DNA of 64,000 nt from Moringa oleifera (lineage: Eukaryota; Streptophyta; Magnoliopsida; Brassicales; Moringaceae): positions 62,001 to 126,000 of the forward strand of contig JAJFZO010000566.1 in the NCBI GenBank assembly GCA_021397835.1, in the 5' to 3' direction. Below, piece after piece: positions 46,695-60,006 of the stretch. The position numbers and the translations under genes are program-made. The notes under the pieces are model-generated. The model was not told the DNA's origin. It worked only from the letters and a program-made list of their open reading frames with translations, and did not search any database. The stretch's first letter is position 1. Each line of letters opens with the position of its first letter.

Positions 46695-49600
46695 TCAGCA
46701 ACCAGGGCCAGCACACCCTTCCCAATCATCGTCATCCCCCAACTTGTACCCACTGAAGTGATTGACCCTGAACTTCCACTCCCCTTTGACAGGATCATAG
46801 GACACGAACTCAGCGCCCTGGTCCTCCGCCTTTCTCTTAAGCATCTCCTTGTATTTCTCGACTTTTGGCCCTTCTGTGTACTGACTTCCAGTCTTCTTGT
46901 CAAAACATTTTATGTTGAGTAGTGTTACCTCAGCAGCCTTATTAAGACCTTGTCCAACAGGGGGTTTCTTGCTGTCATCCATGTACACTATCACTTCACG
47001 GTTGTTGAACTGCACCAAGGACTCCAGATCAAGCCGCCGCACATCTGTCTCACCCAAGAATTTGATGCTCCCATAACCATAACGACCAACTACAAAGTCA
47101 TTCACATGGCGGCAGAACCCCGGTTCAGCCCTTTCCTTGGCTGCCAGTTCTTGGATTCTAGGTTCTGTATAATAGTCAGAGTGACGGAGCTTTGGCATTA
47201 GTGCCTCAATGTCAGCCCCATGCTCATACACAATGGCAGCTTCACCTGCTCTGTGGCCACTGAGTGTCATATATGAATTCTCTTTCTGAGCTGAATGATC
47301 TTCGTGGACACCGTTAGGTTTTTCATTCACTTTAACAGGATGAACTCGATCCTTGAGTACACCATCTTCAACTGGAAGTTCTGCAAAGATCATAAAGGTC
47401 AGAATGAACTGATCTGAAAAGCTCATGCTAATCAACCACTTCATAATGGATGCCAAATTTAGCTGAAATTCATTAATCGCCACATCAAAAACTTCCCATC
47501 TTATTTAACAAACTGCAATAGCAAATTTCAGGATAGCAGTGGTGGAAACCAGTATTTTTGGCAGATATAGGTAACAAACAAAGACAGTTAAAAAAAACCA
47601 GATCCAACCCAAGTTTAAGCCAAAAACACACTGAAAGTAACATGAGCAGACTCAAAGTGACCCAACCCCAAATGACTGAACTATGAGGCAACATGGATCC
47701 AACTCAAATCAGTCCTAAAACCTCCTGAAATCTGAAATGACCAAAATGCAAACCTGACTTAAGAATTTGAATTGACCTCAAAACCAACTCAAATTTGAAG
47801 AAACCGAACTTGAGATGATCCAAGAACTAAGCACAAAATGACTTGGCCCAAAATGACTCGAGATGCAATACAAGCCAAACCTGCGAAATCATAAATGAAC
47901 TGAGATCCTAATAATCTAACCCGAATTCGACTTGACCAACTCAAATTTGAAGAAACCCAACCTGAGATGATCCAAGACTTCAAAACGACTAAGCAACAAA
48001 TATTCAGCACAAGATGACTCGAGATGCAATACAACCCAAAACCGCAAATGACATCTAAAATGATCTGAGATCCCAAATAATCTAACCCGCACTCGATTTG
48101 ACCAGCCCAACAGGCTTCACTTGTCCTAGAATATATATTTTCGCAGCAAAAGGGAAAGAAGTAAGTTGTTTAACAAATTAGGGCCAAACATTCATTAATT
48201 ATAGCCAAGCATGCAGTCCTCTTAATATGGGTGTTGGATACCAACCAACTAATGGAATGATAAAACTCCCCACAACTGTCAGCATCATAAAGTTTTACAT
48301 AAAGGTCAGATGCAGCAACCTACAAACAATATCACAATATGATGATCTAAAGAATAACCAACTTTAAGTCTCAAATTATCATGTACTTACTATTTTTGAT
48401 GCCAGCACCAGAGCCATCCGCAGAACTCTTACCTGAATAAACATAACATTCAAAAGAGTAAGCAGTAAGTTCTGAAGGAAGACTTTGATTAGTTACATTT
48501 GTAATCACTTAAGTTCCCTTCAGTTTGGACTCTGAAAATTAATATTTACATTAAATCTTATTTTACACCAGTAAGTGACAAGTGGGAGAAAACTATAGCT
48601 CTTCTTAGTGTACATTGTTTTACACATGCCAAAAAAAGGAGAATGCGGGACACAAAACTTTCTTCCTAAAACATCCCCCTTTTCTAATTTCCAAAAGATT
48701 CTCCTCGACATGCCACACCACAAACCTCCCATCACTTAAAGTCAATAGGGCTTCAATTACTTTCAGAAACCCAACCAAATAAAGAAAATATAATTACCTG
48801 AAATTAATTTTACAATGAAAATACTTATGTTCAACAGACGGAGATAATGATAACTTCACAGAAACTACACTCAAGACTTAATTACAAAGAAACAGTTTTC
48901 TTTTTCATTTTTGGGATACAGGATCCCAGCCCTGCATAATAAACTCAAGGAGGTAGCCTTGACCCCAAAAGAGTACAAACTCCAGGAAAATAATGAGGCT
49001 TAACTGCCACCGTGCAGAATCGTGTCCAAGATCTCTTGTCCCTACACAGTCCACCCAGACCACTAAGGCAACACCATGGGGTAAAGTAGCAAATATAACA
49101 TGGTTAAAAGCACCAATGTAATTCAACAAAGCTTGCACTTTCTAATAGCACAACATATTGGCAAAGTAGCATCCAGCAAGAACACAGCTTACAGATTTCA
49201 TACTCTAGAATCTTTTCAAATTTAATAGAAACAGAGAGCTGCTGTTAAACATGAACCAGAAAATTTTACCATTTTCATGCACTGTGGTAGTGTCCTTCAA
49301 TGGTGATAACTTTTCTGCACCGGCTCTTGAAGGCCACTGTTCTGTTGGTCGAATTACCAAAGCTCTTGGGTTTTCCCTAGGAATGAAAAGAGCATCTGCT
49401 TTTGGAGTGCTGGGTGTCTCTTCATCATCATCAAAAAATGGAACCTGCAATTAATAATCAAGAGAAGAGCTAATGAAACTATGCAGCTAAACCACGGCAG
49501 GTGCTAGAGTCATTATCATTTCAAAACTCAGTTCAAGATTTCATCACAAGCAGCACACTCACCTTTGGAGAATCATTGTTAGGACGATACTTCCTAGCAG

Positions 49601-52600
49601 GCAATCTGACCCTCCTTTGTGAAAGGTGTCGAGAAGTCAATAAAGATGATATTCTAACAGGAGCAGGTTTGTCGACAACCTGATAGAATAAGAATTTAAT
49701 CCCAATCAACAAATCAATTGCATTTTACTATATTCATTCACCAAAGAATTTAATATTAATCCCAATAACATTAACAACCAAGACAATGCGCATGAAGATA
49801 ATGATCCAACTAAATTGTTAATTACCAGACAAAAATAAAAAATAAAAAACCTAATGTAACTGAAGTGAATTTCAGAAATGGTGAACTTTACGGGCATGTT
49901 AGAGATTCCATATTGTATTGATGGCGCAGTTCCAGCTCGACCAATTGACATTTGAGGCACCACAGGAAGTGTTCCAAATGGATTTGTAGCAGCTAATGGT
50001 TGAACGGCAGAAGAGGTCTGTGTGCCAGACCTGTCCAACAGGATATAAGAACCAATTTTAATAAAGAAGATATTAAAACTTAACTAAGCTGACAACATAC
50101 ATATATATGTTATACATGCATGGAGATATATCTATAAGCAAGATCTACAGGTCGTGAGACATACAATTGCCCGAAGTTATTTTGACCAAAAATGCCTGAC
50201 CCACCACCAAAGCCACTTGCATTAGCTACAAAGACAACATTATAGTAAAGTCAGTGCCTTCAAGTTAAAAGCTCAAAGACCACATCAGAAATAACTAGAG
50301 TAACAAAAACAATTAATTTTACCTGCTTGGGTCTGACCAAAGTTGCCAAAGCCAAAAGTACCGGTGGCCTGAGCAGGTTGAACTTGCTGGAAAGGTGTAG
50401 AAACAGAAGCCTACAGAAGCAAGGAACCAACATTAGAACTACCCAAATTCAATATAGAAGTGCATGAGCACACCATGCACACCACAAATCTTGCAAATCA
50501 TAACAAGAAAATAGAATTGGGAGCTCTATAAAGATTATGAGCACCAAATGGTTTTCAAACATGCAATAAGTCATATTAACTTGTAGAACCAAACCATTGC
50601 CCCTATCAAGTTTTCTATGCACATAAGATAACATTGCTAAGCCTCTCTAACCTACCTAACAATTTTACTTAGAAGCAAGTGAATAATATATAATTTCAAA
50701 TCTCCATTTCTCCCATAAATCAATATGTGTCTTCATAAACCTGAATTTTTCATGTAGGTCAAAACGTTCATACAAATGTCATGTTCAGATGTTCTACAAT
50801 TACAACATAATACAGTCAGCTTTCAGATCAATCACCAACCAACTGAATTACATGCCGTTGATGGTGGATCATTGGACTAAGAATAAATGGAAGGTATGGA
50901 CAAGTGGATATGACGCTCTGCCCACACAAAGGCCACAGGAAATGAGTGCACTGAACTCAACACAGATCCTAATTTGGACAATCATGAAGACAAAAATGCT
51001 AGATACTTTATACTACATACTCAGAGCAGAGTGACTTACAGCTGTTTGACCAAAGAGTGGGCTGCTAGAAGTGTTAAGTGAGGAAGAGCTCGAGAATAAG
51101 CCACCAAATCCAGTGGAAGGTGTATTGAAGATGCTAGACTGACCAAATGAGGGAGTAGTACCCTGTCCGAAGGATGAGGTGGCCTGCCCAAAAGCAGAAC
51201 CGGTCTGACCAATTGAAGGGGCTGTCGAATTGAACAGAGGAGACGTCTGACTGGTACCAAATCCTATGCCAGAACCAAATGCTGGAGTTGTACCCTGACT
51301 TGCACTGGAACCAAACAGAGATGGAGAAGACCCAAATGCAGGTGTGCTAGATGAACCAAAAATAGATGATGAACTGGCTGCAAATGCAGGGCTTGATCCA
51401 AATATGGATGAAGTTGTTGATGATGTTGATCCAAATAGGTTCGATGAAGTTGTTGCACCAAATGGAGAAGAACCAAATGCAGGAGTAGTTGAGGTCCCAA
51501 AACCTGAGCTACCAAAGCTTGGAGTTTTCAGAGCAAATGGATTGGAAGATGTAGAGCTGGTAAATGGACTAGGAGATGATTGACCAAATGCTGGAGAAGG
51601 AGCAAATGGATTCGGCTGAGCAGTTGATGCACCAAAGCCAACCCCAACAGGAGACTGACCAGCAGGAAGTGGTCCACCTGAGATTTGAAATTACAAAACA
51701 GACAGTTAGTCAAATGTCACAGGTACCTCAAAAACTACATCAGTGAAATTTTACCTTTATCTCCCTGCTGATAATCCTCCCACCTCAGCTCCTCGTGGCT
51801 TTTATCTTTATAGACAGGCATGGCTGAGATTGATTCCAACTTTCCAGCAGGCTGTGTGCCACTGCCACTATCTGCCTCAGTTGTAGATGTATAAGGTGCA
51901 ACCCGGCTTCCTCCACGTTGACCCCCAAAAGCTGATTGCCCAAAGCCAGCGCCACCAAATGTTGGTGTTGTAGGCTGGGCGCCTGCAAGAAAGCTCATAT
52001 AACATCCGGCAATGAGGAATCGAAGAACAATATGTATAAGCTAATTAAGATCCTTGCACTAAAAAAAAAAAAAAAATAGAAAATCTTTCATAAAGATCTG
52101 CTTTATCCCATCCTGTTGACAAACATATACAATTTATGAACTCACCAAAAGGTTCAGTTTCTGATTTAAAAAAAAAAAGAAAGAAAAAAGGTTGAACTCA
52201 CCAAAAGGAGAACTTTGGGCTCCAAAGGGAGATGATGTAGTTCCAAACGGACTGCTACCAAATGCTGAATTAGATTGGCCAAAAGCCGGACTTGAGCCAA
52301 AGCTGAAGGATGGGGTGCTAGATGCCCCAAAAGCAGGAGTGCCAGAAGCCCCAAAAACAGAAGTGCTTGATGCCCCAAAAGCGGGATTGCTTGATGCCCC
52401 AAAAGCGGGATTGCTTGATGCCCCGAAAGCGGTAGTGCTTGATGCCCCGAAAGCGGGAGTGCTTGATGATCCGAAAGCTGGTGTGCTTGATGCCCCAAAT
52501 GCACCCCCCGATCCAAAGACTGGGGCACTTGAGACACCAAATCCAGTTCCAGTGCTACCAAATCCTGGACTTGCTGTTGAACCAAAGGCAGGGGTGCTTG

Positions 52601-54739
52601 CGGCGCCAAAGGCAGGGGCGCTTGCGGCGCCAAAGGCAGGGGTGCTTGTGGCACCGAAGGCAGGGGTGCTTGCGGCACCGAAGGCAGGGGTGGTCGTAGA
52701 GCCAAATGCAGGCGTACTTGTTGAACCGAAGGCAGGAGCGGAAGCACCAAATGGAGATTGACTTGATGCACCAAAGGGTGCAGACGAACCAAATATGCTG
52801 CTCCCAAATGCAGGTTGTGATTGTTGACTTGAGCTTCCAAAAGGACTTGATTGAGTTGTGGACCCAAAGCCAAAGGCAGGCTTCTGACCAAAAACAGATG
52901 ACCCTATATGTGTGCAAACATGAGAGAGAGAGACACACACACTGATTATGCAGATAGTCCTAATATTGTGCAAATAAAGCGTGAATCTACTCAAATAAGG
53001 CTTACATAAGACTGACCTTCAGTCTCAAGGTAGAAGGGGGAAAAGCAAGAAGTGGCAGTGCTCACACCAAAAAGGGTGTTAAGTCACTTGAGAAATATGT
53101 GACCTCGACAAGGAAGAAGAATTACGAGCAAGAAAATAGAAGTCCAAGTAATCAGATGAAGAGGGAAACAATGGATAATGTGGCACCCGATGAACAAATA
53201 AAAATGGGGAATATAGATATCTCTCTCAACTACAGCATCTCCCTAGAACAATTCCAATTTTCACATTGACCAAACTTCCTCTTCAAAGTGTAGTCAAGCA
53301 ACTAAAAACCATAACTACTTGGATAAAAACAAAGACATGCATGAACAACTCAAGAATATTTAGTCACGAGTGATATGTGAGACTTCGCAATTAAAACACC
53401 ATAAACATCACAATATGTAAACAGACCTTATGTCATAAACATCTTCCTGAAGACTTATATCCAATTCAAAGAATCATGTGACGGGTGGTTAAGGACAAAA
53501 TATTAATAAGGAATGAAATCCACGGAACTACTAACCACCAAATGATGAAGATGAACTGCCAAAAGCAGGGGTTGAAGATGCTCCAAAAGCGGGCATCGAA
53601 CTCCCAAAAGCTGGTGATGATGAAGCACCAAAGGCTGTAGTGGACGAAAAGGGTGAGGAGGATTGTGGAGCACCAAATACACCAGTCGAGGTGCCCCCAA
53701 ATATGGACCCTCCAATTTGTGGACCAAAAGGAGTTGTACTACCAAATGGTTTAGGAGCAAATGGATTGTTACTTGAATTATTCGTCTGACCGAAGACTGA
53801 TTGCGACCCACATGGGCTGCTAGATGACTGCCCAAAAGCTGCTAAATACATTCAACTGATTAAATTGATAATCCAGAGGGATGCCACACAATCAACCAAC
53901 GAACAGTTACCAAACAATTTATGTTGAGTTAGGAAATGAATACAAAAAAAAATAAAGAAGAAAAAAATGACAAAAAACTTAAAATAAAAATCTTTAGAAA
54001 AAAATTATACATACAGAACACATCCATTTTGATAGAGAACAAAAACATGATACATAACTGATAGGAAGTTCACTGGAATTCTGAGGAGAATATCATTGGT
54101 ATACATGTCATCTGCATAATGTAGTTATTACAACACCACATCCACAGAATTCAGGGGGAAAGGAAGCCTCAGCCAACCAGTACATAGTTCAAGAATACAG
54201 CTAGAAGACTTACTCAACATTCACCAAGAAAAATGTTACCGCATAAGGGAAGCAAGAAAGGATAACAAAACTGCCAGACAATTTTGGACACAAAAACACG
54301 TGTGAAGCCAAAATAGAAGAGTTTCACTCTTATGAATGTATATTGATGAGAAAGTTTCATTCTCATGAATAATGAAATATGAATTAATTTTATGAGAGGA
54401 GAAATCCTCATCCAGGCCATGAAAACTTACAATAACTTGGAAACATATTCACCCATGGTTAAAAGTTGAAATGGAAAGGAAAACAAATTGTTAAATTCTT
54501 GCTTTCCAGTCATGTAACGAACCCAAACCCATGCAAATAAGACACCAAAATTTTAAAAGTTAAAATGGAAAGGAAAACAAATTGTTAAATTCTTGCTTTC
54601 TAGTAATGTAACAAACCCAACCACATGCAAACAAGACGCCAAAATTCAAAAGCAAACAACAACAAACTGCAACTAAATTGATTCAAAACAAATGAAAACA
54701 GATGAAAGAGAAACACTTACGGTTGGAAGATCCAAACAT
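46695..54739 (-). CDS. NUP98: Nuclear pore complex protein NUP98 (plant NUP98A/B-like)
   Basis: Twelve coding exons: 54739-54721, 53841-53536, 52903-52202, 51982-51755, 51677-51040, 50410-50323, 50225-50165, 50030-49892, 49679-49563, 49444-49270, 48432-48391 and 47380-46695. All are GT-AG in phase; 3201 nt, 1066 aa. It is an FG nucleoporin of the pore channel that binds transport receptors and mRNA-export factor RAE1. The protein begins [22 protein letters not shown]-type repeats fill residues about 1-340 and 420-720. A GLEBS motif for RAE1 binding ([20 protein letters not shown]) lies near residues 385-410. The C-terminal autoproteolytic domain covers about 890-1050 and includes the family block [15 protein letters not shown]. 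The cleavage motif HFS is at 1046-1048, followed by a short acidic tail. As in other plants it is not fused to NUP96. One short 42-nt exon (48432-48391) could be alternatively used. Confidence 0.96.
47785..48110. repeat. 152-bp tandem duplication in a NUP98 intron
   Basis: 'caactcaaatttgaagaaac' starts at 47785 and again at 47937. Both units continue with 'gagatgatccaag', 'atgactcgagatgcaataca' and 'taatctaaccc' in order. It is situated in the intron between exons 11 and 12 of NUP98. Confidence 0.85.
52310..52760 (-). repeat. NUP98: 24-bp coding minisatellite (8-residue FG repeat) in NUP98 exon 3
   Basis: Within exon 3 an 8-residue unit of the form S-T-P-A-F-G-A-S/A recurs many times. Neighbouring units differ by only one or two bases, for example the plus-strand word 'gcttgcggcgccaaaggcag'. 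The exact 24-nt period keeps the frame, so unit gain or loss changes FG number without breaking the protein. Confidence 0.9.
54461..54650. repeat. 94-bp tandem duplication in NUP98 intron 1
   Basis: 'aatggaaaggaaaacaaatt' occurs at about 54470 and 54564. Both units continue 'gttaaattcttgctttc', 'gtaatgtaac.aaccca' and 'atgcaaa.aagac.ccaaaa'. The unit length is 94 bp. Confidence 0.88.
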
Positions 54740-55309
54740 CTTCACTTAATAATTGTCTACTCCAGAAACAGCATGAAGTTATTGATACCAAACTGTAGAA
54801 ATTGAATCAAAACACAATTAAAGGAAGATGAAATTTAAAAGTTCAAGTAACCATCACTTCTAGCAATCTAAACATTAATTTCCACCAAGTCTTCCCAAAT
54901 ATTAAATAGCATTTGAGGAAGCAAATAAAAAACAATAAATTTTAAAATGAATAAGAAATTTAGGAAATGACAACAATGGAGAGTGCCTAGTCCATGTTGA
55001 ACAAGCAGAAGTTTCTAATCCAAGGTGATCCATGATGCATTTATATACCACTATCTCCGATTTATATAAATATAAGAAATTATAGTAGAAGGAATAAATC
55101 ATGCGAATCGCGGGGGATGATTAGTATAGTTTGACATAGAATATGTTATTCCAGTTCGCGATAAAAAAAGAAGTTAGAAATATTAAATCAGAATTTAGAA
55201 AACGAAAGAAGAAAAAGAAGTGAGGGGAATATACCTCAGAAAGCAGGAGCCAACTGGTAGGATGATTTCGCGGGGAACAATTCTTATAAAGCCCTAGTGA
55301 TGAAGCAGT
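54740..55309 (-). other. NUP98 5' UTR with probable leader intron
   Basis: Upstream of the NUP98 ATG an acceptor-like 'tttctacag|t' ends at 54793. A donor-like 'ttctgag|gtat' lies at 55235/55234. This suggests a leader intron of about 440 bp and a 5' UTR exon at about 55235-55309, with a further acceptor-like 'cttgcag' just above it. A 'gaaaaccctaag' word on the coding strand at about 55333-55351 resembles a telo-box. These are splice-consensus inferences only. Confidence 0.45.
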
Positions 55310-57522
55310 CTGCAAGTACAATGATAGAAGAGAATCTTAGGGTTTTCCAGGCAAGAGAAAGTTGAGCAAAAAAAGAGAGAATGTGCAATAATGAGCTTGG
55401 AAGCTAAAATCAACCTAGCGTCGATCTGCAAGGAGATGAATGGAGAGAGGGAAATGATGAGCAGTTGGAGTCACAGGAAGAGGAGGCCGGAATAAGACGA
55501 AGAGGGAGATTGTGAGTGATAGGCCTTATTGGCTGTTGGTATCAGCCGCGTAGCGTTGATTTGAAGTCCTGTTAGCGTTGGATGTAAGCCCGTTTACCAT
55601 TAGCTAGGGTTGTTAACAGCATGCCTGAGCGCGGTGTTGGACTTGATAAGCCCATCTGACGTAAATTTGCTCCTTTCTTTCACTATTTTTGATCACATCA
55701 CAAATATGAATATATTCATGATTTTGCAACATGTTCTTTTGTAAGGATTTTGCTACATGTTTTTAAAGAAAAAACCAGTGCATAAAAATAAAAAAATACA
55801 TTTATAGTATGTTTATTAATTAAGATTGTGCAACTGGAATAAATTTATGATTTTTATTCATTTTTATGTTAATTATAAAAATTTTGATTATATTATTTTA
55901 TTTATTTTTAAATTTATGAATAAAATATAATAAATAAAAATTTTAAAATATTCTTATTTTATATTTATAGTTCATTTTTTTTATCACTTGTGACTATATT
56001 GAGAAGTGATATAAATTTATTATTTATTTTTAAATAATATTATATTTTTATAAAAAAATTAAAAATTACTTTTTATTAAAAATACAAAAATCTACTTTAA
56101 AAAATCTATAAAGTAAATTTGCAACTGTTCTTCTGATATTTATCTAACTAAACATAATGAATAAAATTCACAATAATCCTAATTTTGATTCATAAAAGTT
56201 GAGAACAAATAATTTATTTTGAACTTAATTTCTATTTACTTTCATTTCATTTCATTCTAAATCATATTCGTTCTACAAGTAAAGCTTGACAAACCCAGAG
56301 TCCACGTCTCATAACATCACAAATCATGCTCATTTCAATTTAATATAGATAAATATTGGCATTTAGCAAAATTTTAGATCATTCACATCACTATCTACAT
56401 AAATATTAAGTTTTATATATTTATATATATAATGTTTTTTAAATATAATTTTAATTTTTTAAAAATATTAATATTGATAATTTTTGTCTACATAATCTTA
56501 AATTTAATATCATTCATTTGTAAAATGTTAATTTTTATATTAATTTAATAATATTATTAAAATAATTTAAAATTAAAGATAACTGATCTAAACTTGTGTA
56601 ACGAGTTGCATCAATTTTAATAATGTTATTAATAATAAATTATTTAAAATTACAATTTTGATATTTAAGTTAAAAATTAAATAAATTATTAAATTTTTAA
56701 CTGTAAAATTTCAAGTATGTAAGATTATATAATATATTTTCATCATGTGATGCATCTCACGTAAAATTAAAGAGTAACTACTATTTACATCCTTATAGAA
56801 TATTTTATCTTCTCATTTTTATTATGATTTTTCAAACGCTCTGAAATAAAATATAATTGATAAAAACTAATCAAATTAAATATTGTTAAAAATTTTAAAA
56901 ATTATGAATACTTAAATTAAGGATCTTTTGTGATGAATTTTAACTCAAAATTTTTTATGAATGTAAAAAAAGATATTCAAACTACCATTATAAATGAATT
57001 TTAGAGTTTTTTAATAATACAAATATTTTTTGTGAAAAAATTAGTGTTAAATATTTAATAATAGTTCATGAAAAACAAATTATTTAAAATTGAGATATTT
57101 ACTCAAAATAAAGCGTAGAATTTATTTGTGTAATTTTTTAAGCATCTTAATAATAAAAATATGTTTAATTTATTAAAATTAATATTTATTTTTATTTTTG
57201 TTATTAATTTAAAATTTGTTTGAATACTCTTTCAAGTGGAAAGTAAAAATTCAAAGAGAGAGTCTTCTTCAAATTTTAAATGACATTTATCAAAAATTAA
57301 ATTATAAAAATATATTGAATTATTTAATTTTTATAATATATATTTAATAAGTGCATATAAGATTATATTAATATCTCATTTATAAATATCAATGATATAA
57401 AATTACATAAATATTTTTTTATAAAAAAATTTAAAAATTAACAAACATAAAAATGAAAAATTACTCTCTTATGTATTTTAAAAAAACATTAAAATGAATA
57501 TACATTAGATTAGTTAACTTTC

Positions 57523-57525
<3 letters not shown>

Positions 57526-57564
<39 letters not shown>
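57526..57564. repeat. (TA)n microsatellite, 39 bp
   Basis: Uninterrupted TA dinucleotide run from 57526 to 57564. Confidence 0.95.
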
Positions 57565-57566
<2 letters not shown>

Positions 57567-59086
57567 TAATCGAATTGGCTTAAGCGCAAAGTCAAAGTAG
57601 AACTGGCCCAAAGCCCCAAATTCAAGTGTAACTTCATTTGAATTTTTTTAATATTTTTAAAATCAATAAATACTTTTATAATTTTTAATTATTTTCTACT
57701 TAATTTAAATTTTAAATAAAAAATTATTTTTTACTATTTAAAATTTTCTCTTTTATTATGTGTTACTTTTATTTTATTTCAAATTTAACATTGTGAACTT
57801 TTTTTTTTGTTAAATTTCTAATTTTTCATAAATTTTTTTATTACAAAGTAGATTTATTAAAAAAATGTATTTCTTTCAATTGTTTATTATTTTTTAAATA
57901 AAATTTATGTTATCTTATATATTTATAAAATTATTTGAAAGTTGTTATACAAAATTTTTGCAATAATTTATATAAAAGTTAAATATTTTTAAATATAAAT
58001 TAAGTTTTAATTTAATGTTACATTATAATTTTGATAACTCTAATTTTTTGCATGATAATGTAAGTTTCTTAGAGTCAATTAATAATAATATTCATTCTAG
58101 ATTTGAATAATTTAAAATATATATATGTACTTTAAAAAAATTAAGATTTTTTAGTGACAATATTTTAAAAAATATCACTATAATTGTTTTTAAAAAATAA
58201 AACAAAAGATGTTTTCATATGTTAGTACTTTAAATTAATTTGATGAATTAAAAATCTTTAAAAATTATAAATAAAAACAAATACACTGATTGAGGTATTA
58301 AATTTTATCAAACAAATATTTTTTCAAATACATGGATTAATTACTTTGTAAAAAGACAGTTTTACTTCTATTTAACTGTGCAAAAAAAAATGTTACCTAT
58401 TTCATCAATAAATTGTTCTTTATTGAAATTTGAACACAAAAATTTAAAAATATTTTTATATTTAAAAATAAAACATGTTTATATTTATATAAAACTAGTA
58501 AGGGTCAATTTTATCACTTCGCCTTAAGTCTCAAATATATATAAATTTGTCCATAATCATAAGACATTAAAATATAAATATGATATCATAATATATCTAA
58601 TAAATATATTTTTTTAAACTATAGAATTTTAATGATAAAATCTAAATTATCTTATGAACTTAATAATTAATAAATTAATATTTGATAATAATTTTTTGAT
58701 CAAATATCATTTAAAACCCTGAGTTTTACTCTTTATCTCTAATTAAACTCTAACTTTTAAAATGTATCCAAATAAATTATCATTTATTGATTTTACTCAA
58801 ATTAAACCTTGAGTCAAAATGATTACAAAAAATTAATATTTTTTTATTATTAAAAATGACAAAAAAATTTCATAGATTTTACATTTTATTTTGATTTTAC
58901 CCCTCAAATTTGAATTTTTTTAACTAATTAGCTATTTTTTATGAATTTTTTATCTTAATTATTTTTAATTGTTCATCATCTCAATTTTTTCTTATTATCT
59001 TAGCTTCAATCATTTATTTTTTATTTCTAATTTTTCACCATATATCCTTGATAGATCATCCATAAATTTACAGTTGGTTAATAAAT

Positions 59087-59300
59087 GGACAAATGGTTGA
59101 TATATATAAAAAAGTCAATAGATAATATATCAACTATTTATTTTAAACATATCAACCATCAATTTTCATAAAATAGATACTATATAAATTAATATATATA
59201 TATATATATATTAACAATCAATATAGTGACACTTGATATATTATAGTTGATAAATATGTTTAAAGTATATAGTTGATAAATGTATTTGAAACCCATAATA
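59087..59300. repeat. Imperfect inverted repeat around a TA tract
   Basis: 'tatcaactatttattttaaa' on the left and the complement of 'tttaaagtatatagttgata' on the right mirror each other about a (TA)n centre near 59201. This could be a small foldback element or simply AT-rich low complexity. Confidence 0.4.
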
Positions 59301-59993
59301 AAAATTGATGGCTAAGATAAATAAAAAATATTTCAACATATCAATTTTAAGATTTCAATTAAGCATAAAAACAATCAATCCAAATGTAAAAATTAAAAAT
59401 AAAATTAAGATAAATAAAATATCTGTATTTAATGAACTTGAATTACCCTGTTTTAAGTTTTATGTATATGGATACTAAAAAGTTAAAACTAAATCCTTAG
59501 AGTATATGAGCTAAAAAAATCTATAATTTGATAAAAAATAATAGGTTTATGGCTTGCTAAATGAAAGAGAAGTCCAAAAAAGAGAAAAATTGAAAAATAA
59601 AACATTAATTACTTTTAGGTTTTTTTTTTTATTTTAAGCTAAAGGATAAAAAAATGAAGCTTTTATAGAAGATTATTTAAGTATTTTCATATGAAAAAGG
59701 TAAAAAATAAACTAATGTAGTTAAAATAAGATTATGTTAATTTTTTTGTATTTATTTTATGAAAATATATATTATGTAAGGCATACACATGTAGCGTAAA
59801 AACATTTTTACAATTGTGATAAATAGATAAGCAGTGAAGAAGGAGGGTAACATTTCTTCTATACTAATTTCTTCTTTTTTTAATAATTATCTTTCTCTTT
59901 TCTTTGTATAACAACTTGCATGTATAGTCGTAGGGAGAAGACTGGTTGTAATTGTTTTTTTTTTTTTTAAGAATTAGGTCTTATCTTTATCCA

Positions 59994-60006
59994 TGATATC
60001 AGATCT
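59994..60006 (+). other. Decayed primer-binding site (initiator tRNA-Met type)
   Basis: 'tgatatcagatct' differs at two positions from the TGGTATCAGAGCT form used by many plant LTR elements. It is followed by gag-like sequence in the expected order. It would place the end of the 5' LTR just to the left. Confidence 0.5.

Larger units (their letters stand above)
55310..59990. other. Long AT-rich spacer, no gene seen
   Basis: Holds the NUP98 promoter side (55310-55680, with an AGCCCA site II-like word near 55649). After that come about 4.3 kb of very AT-rich sequence with poly-A/T runs and no coding signal. The last few hundred bases before 59990 would be the place of the 5' LTR of the Ty3/gypsy element, but I could not define LTR ends. 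Confidence 0.55.

Noticed and set aside
52166..52891. Leu/Pro/His-rich and Cys/His-rich frames overlapping the NUP98 FG exon, and a plus-strand frame at 52192-52761
   Set aside because: These are off-frame readings of the 24-bp FG minisatellite; NUP98 splicing and phase fix the true frame.
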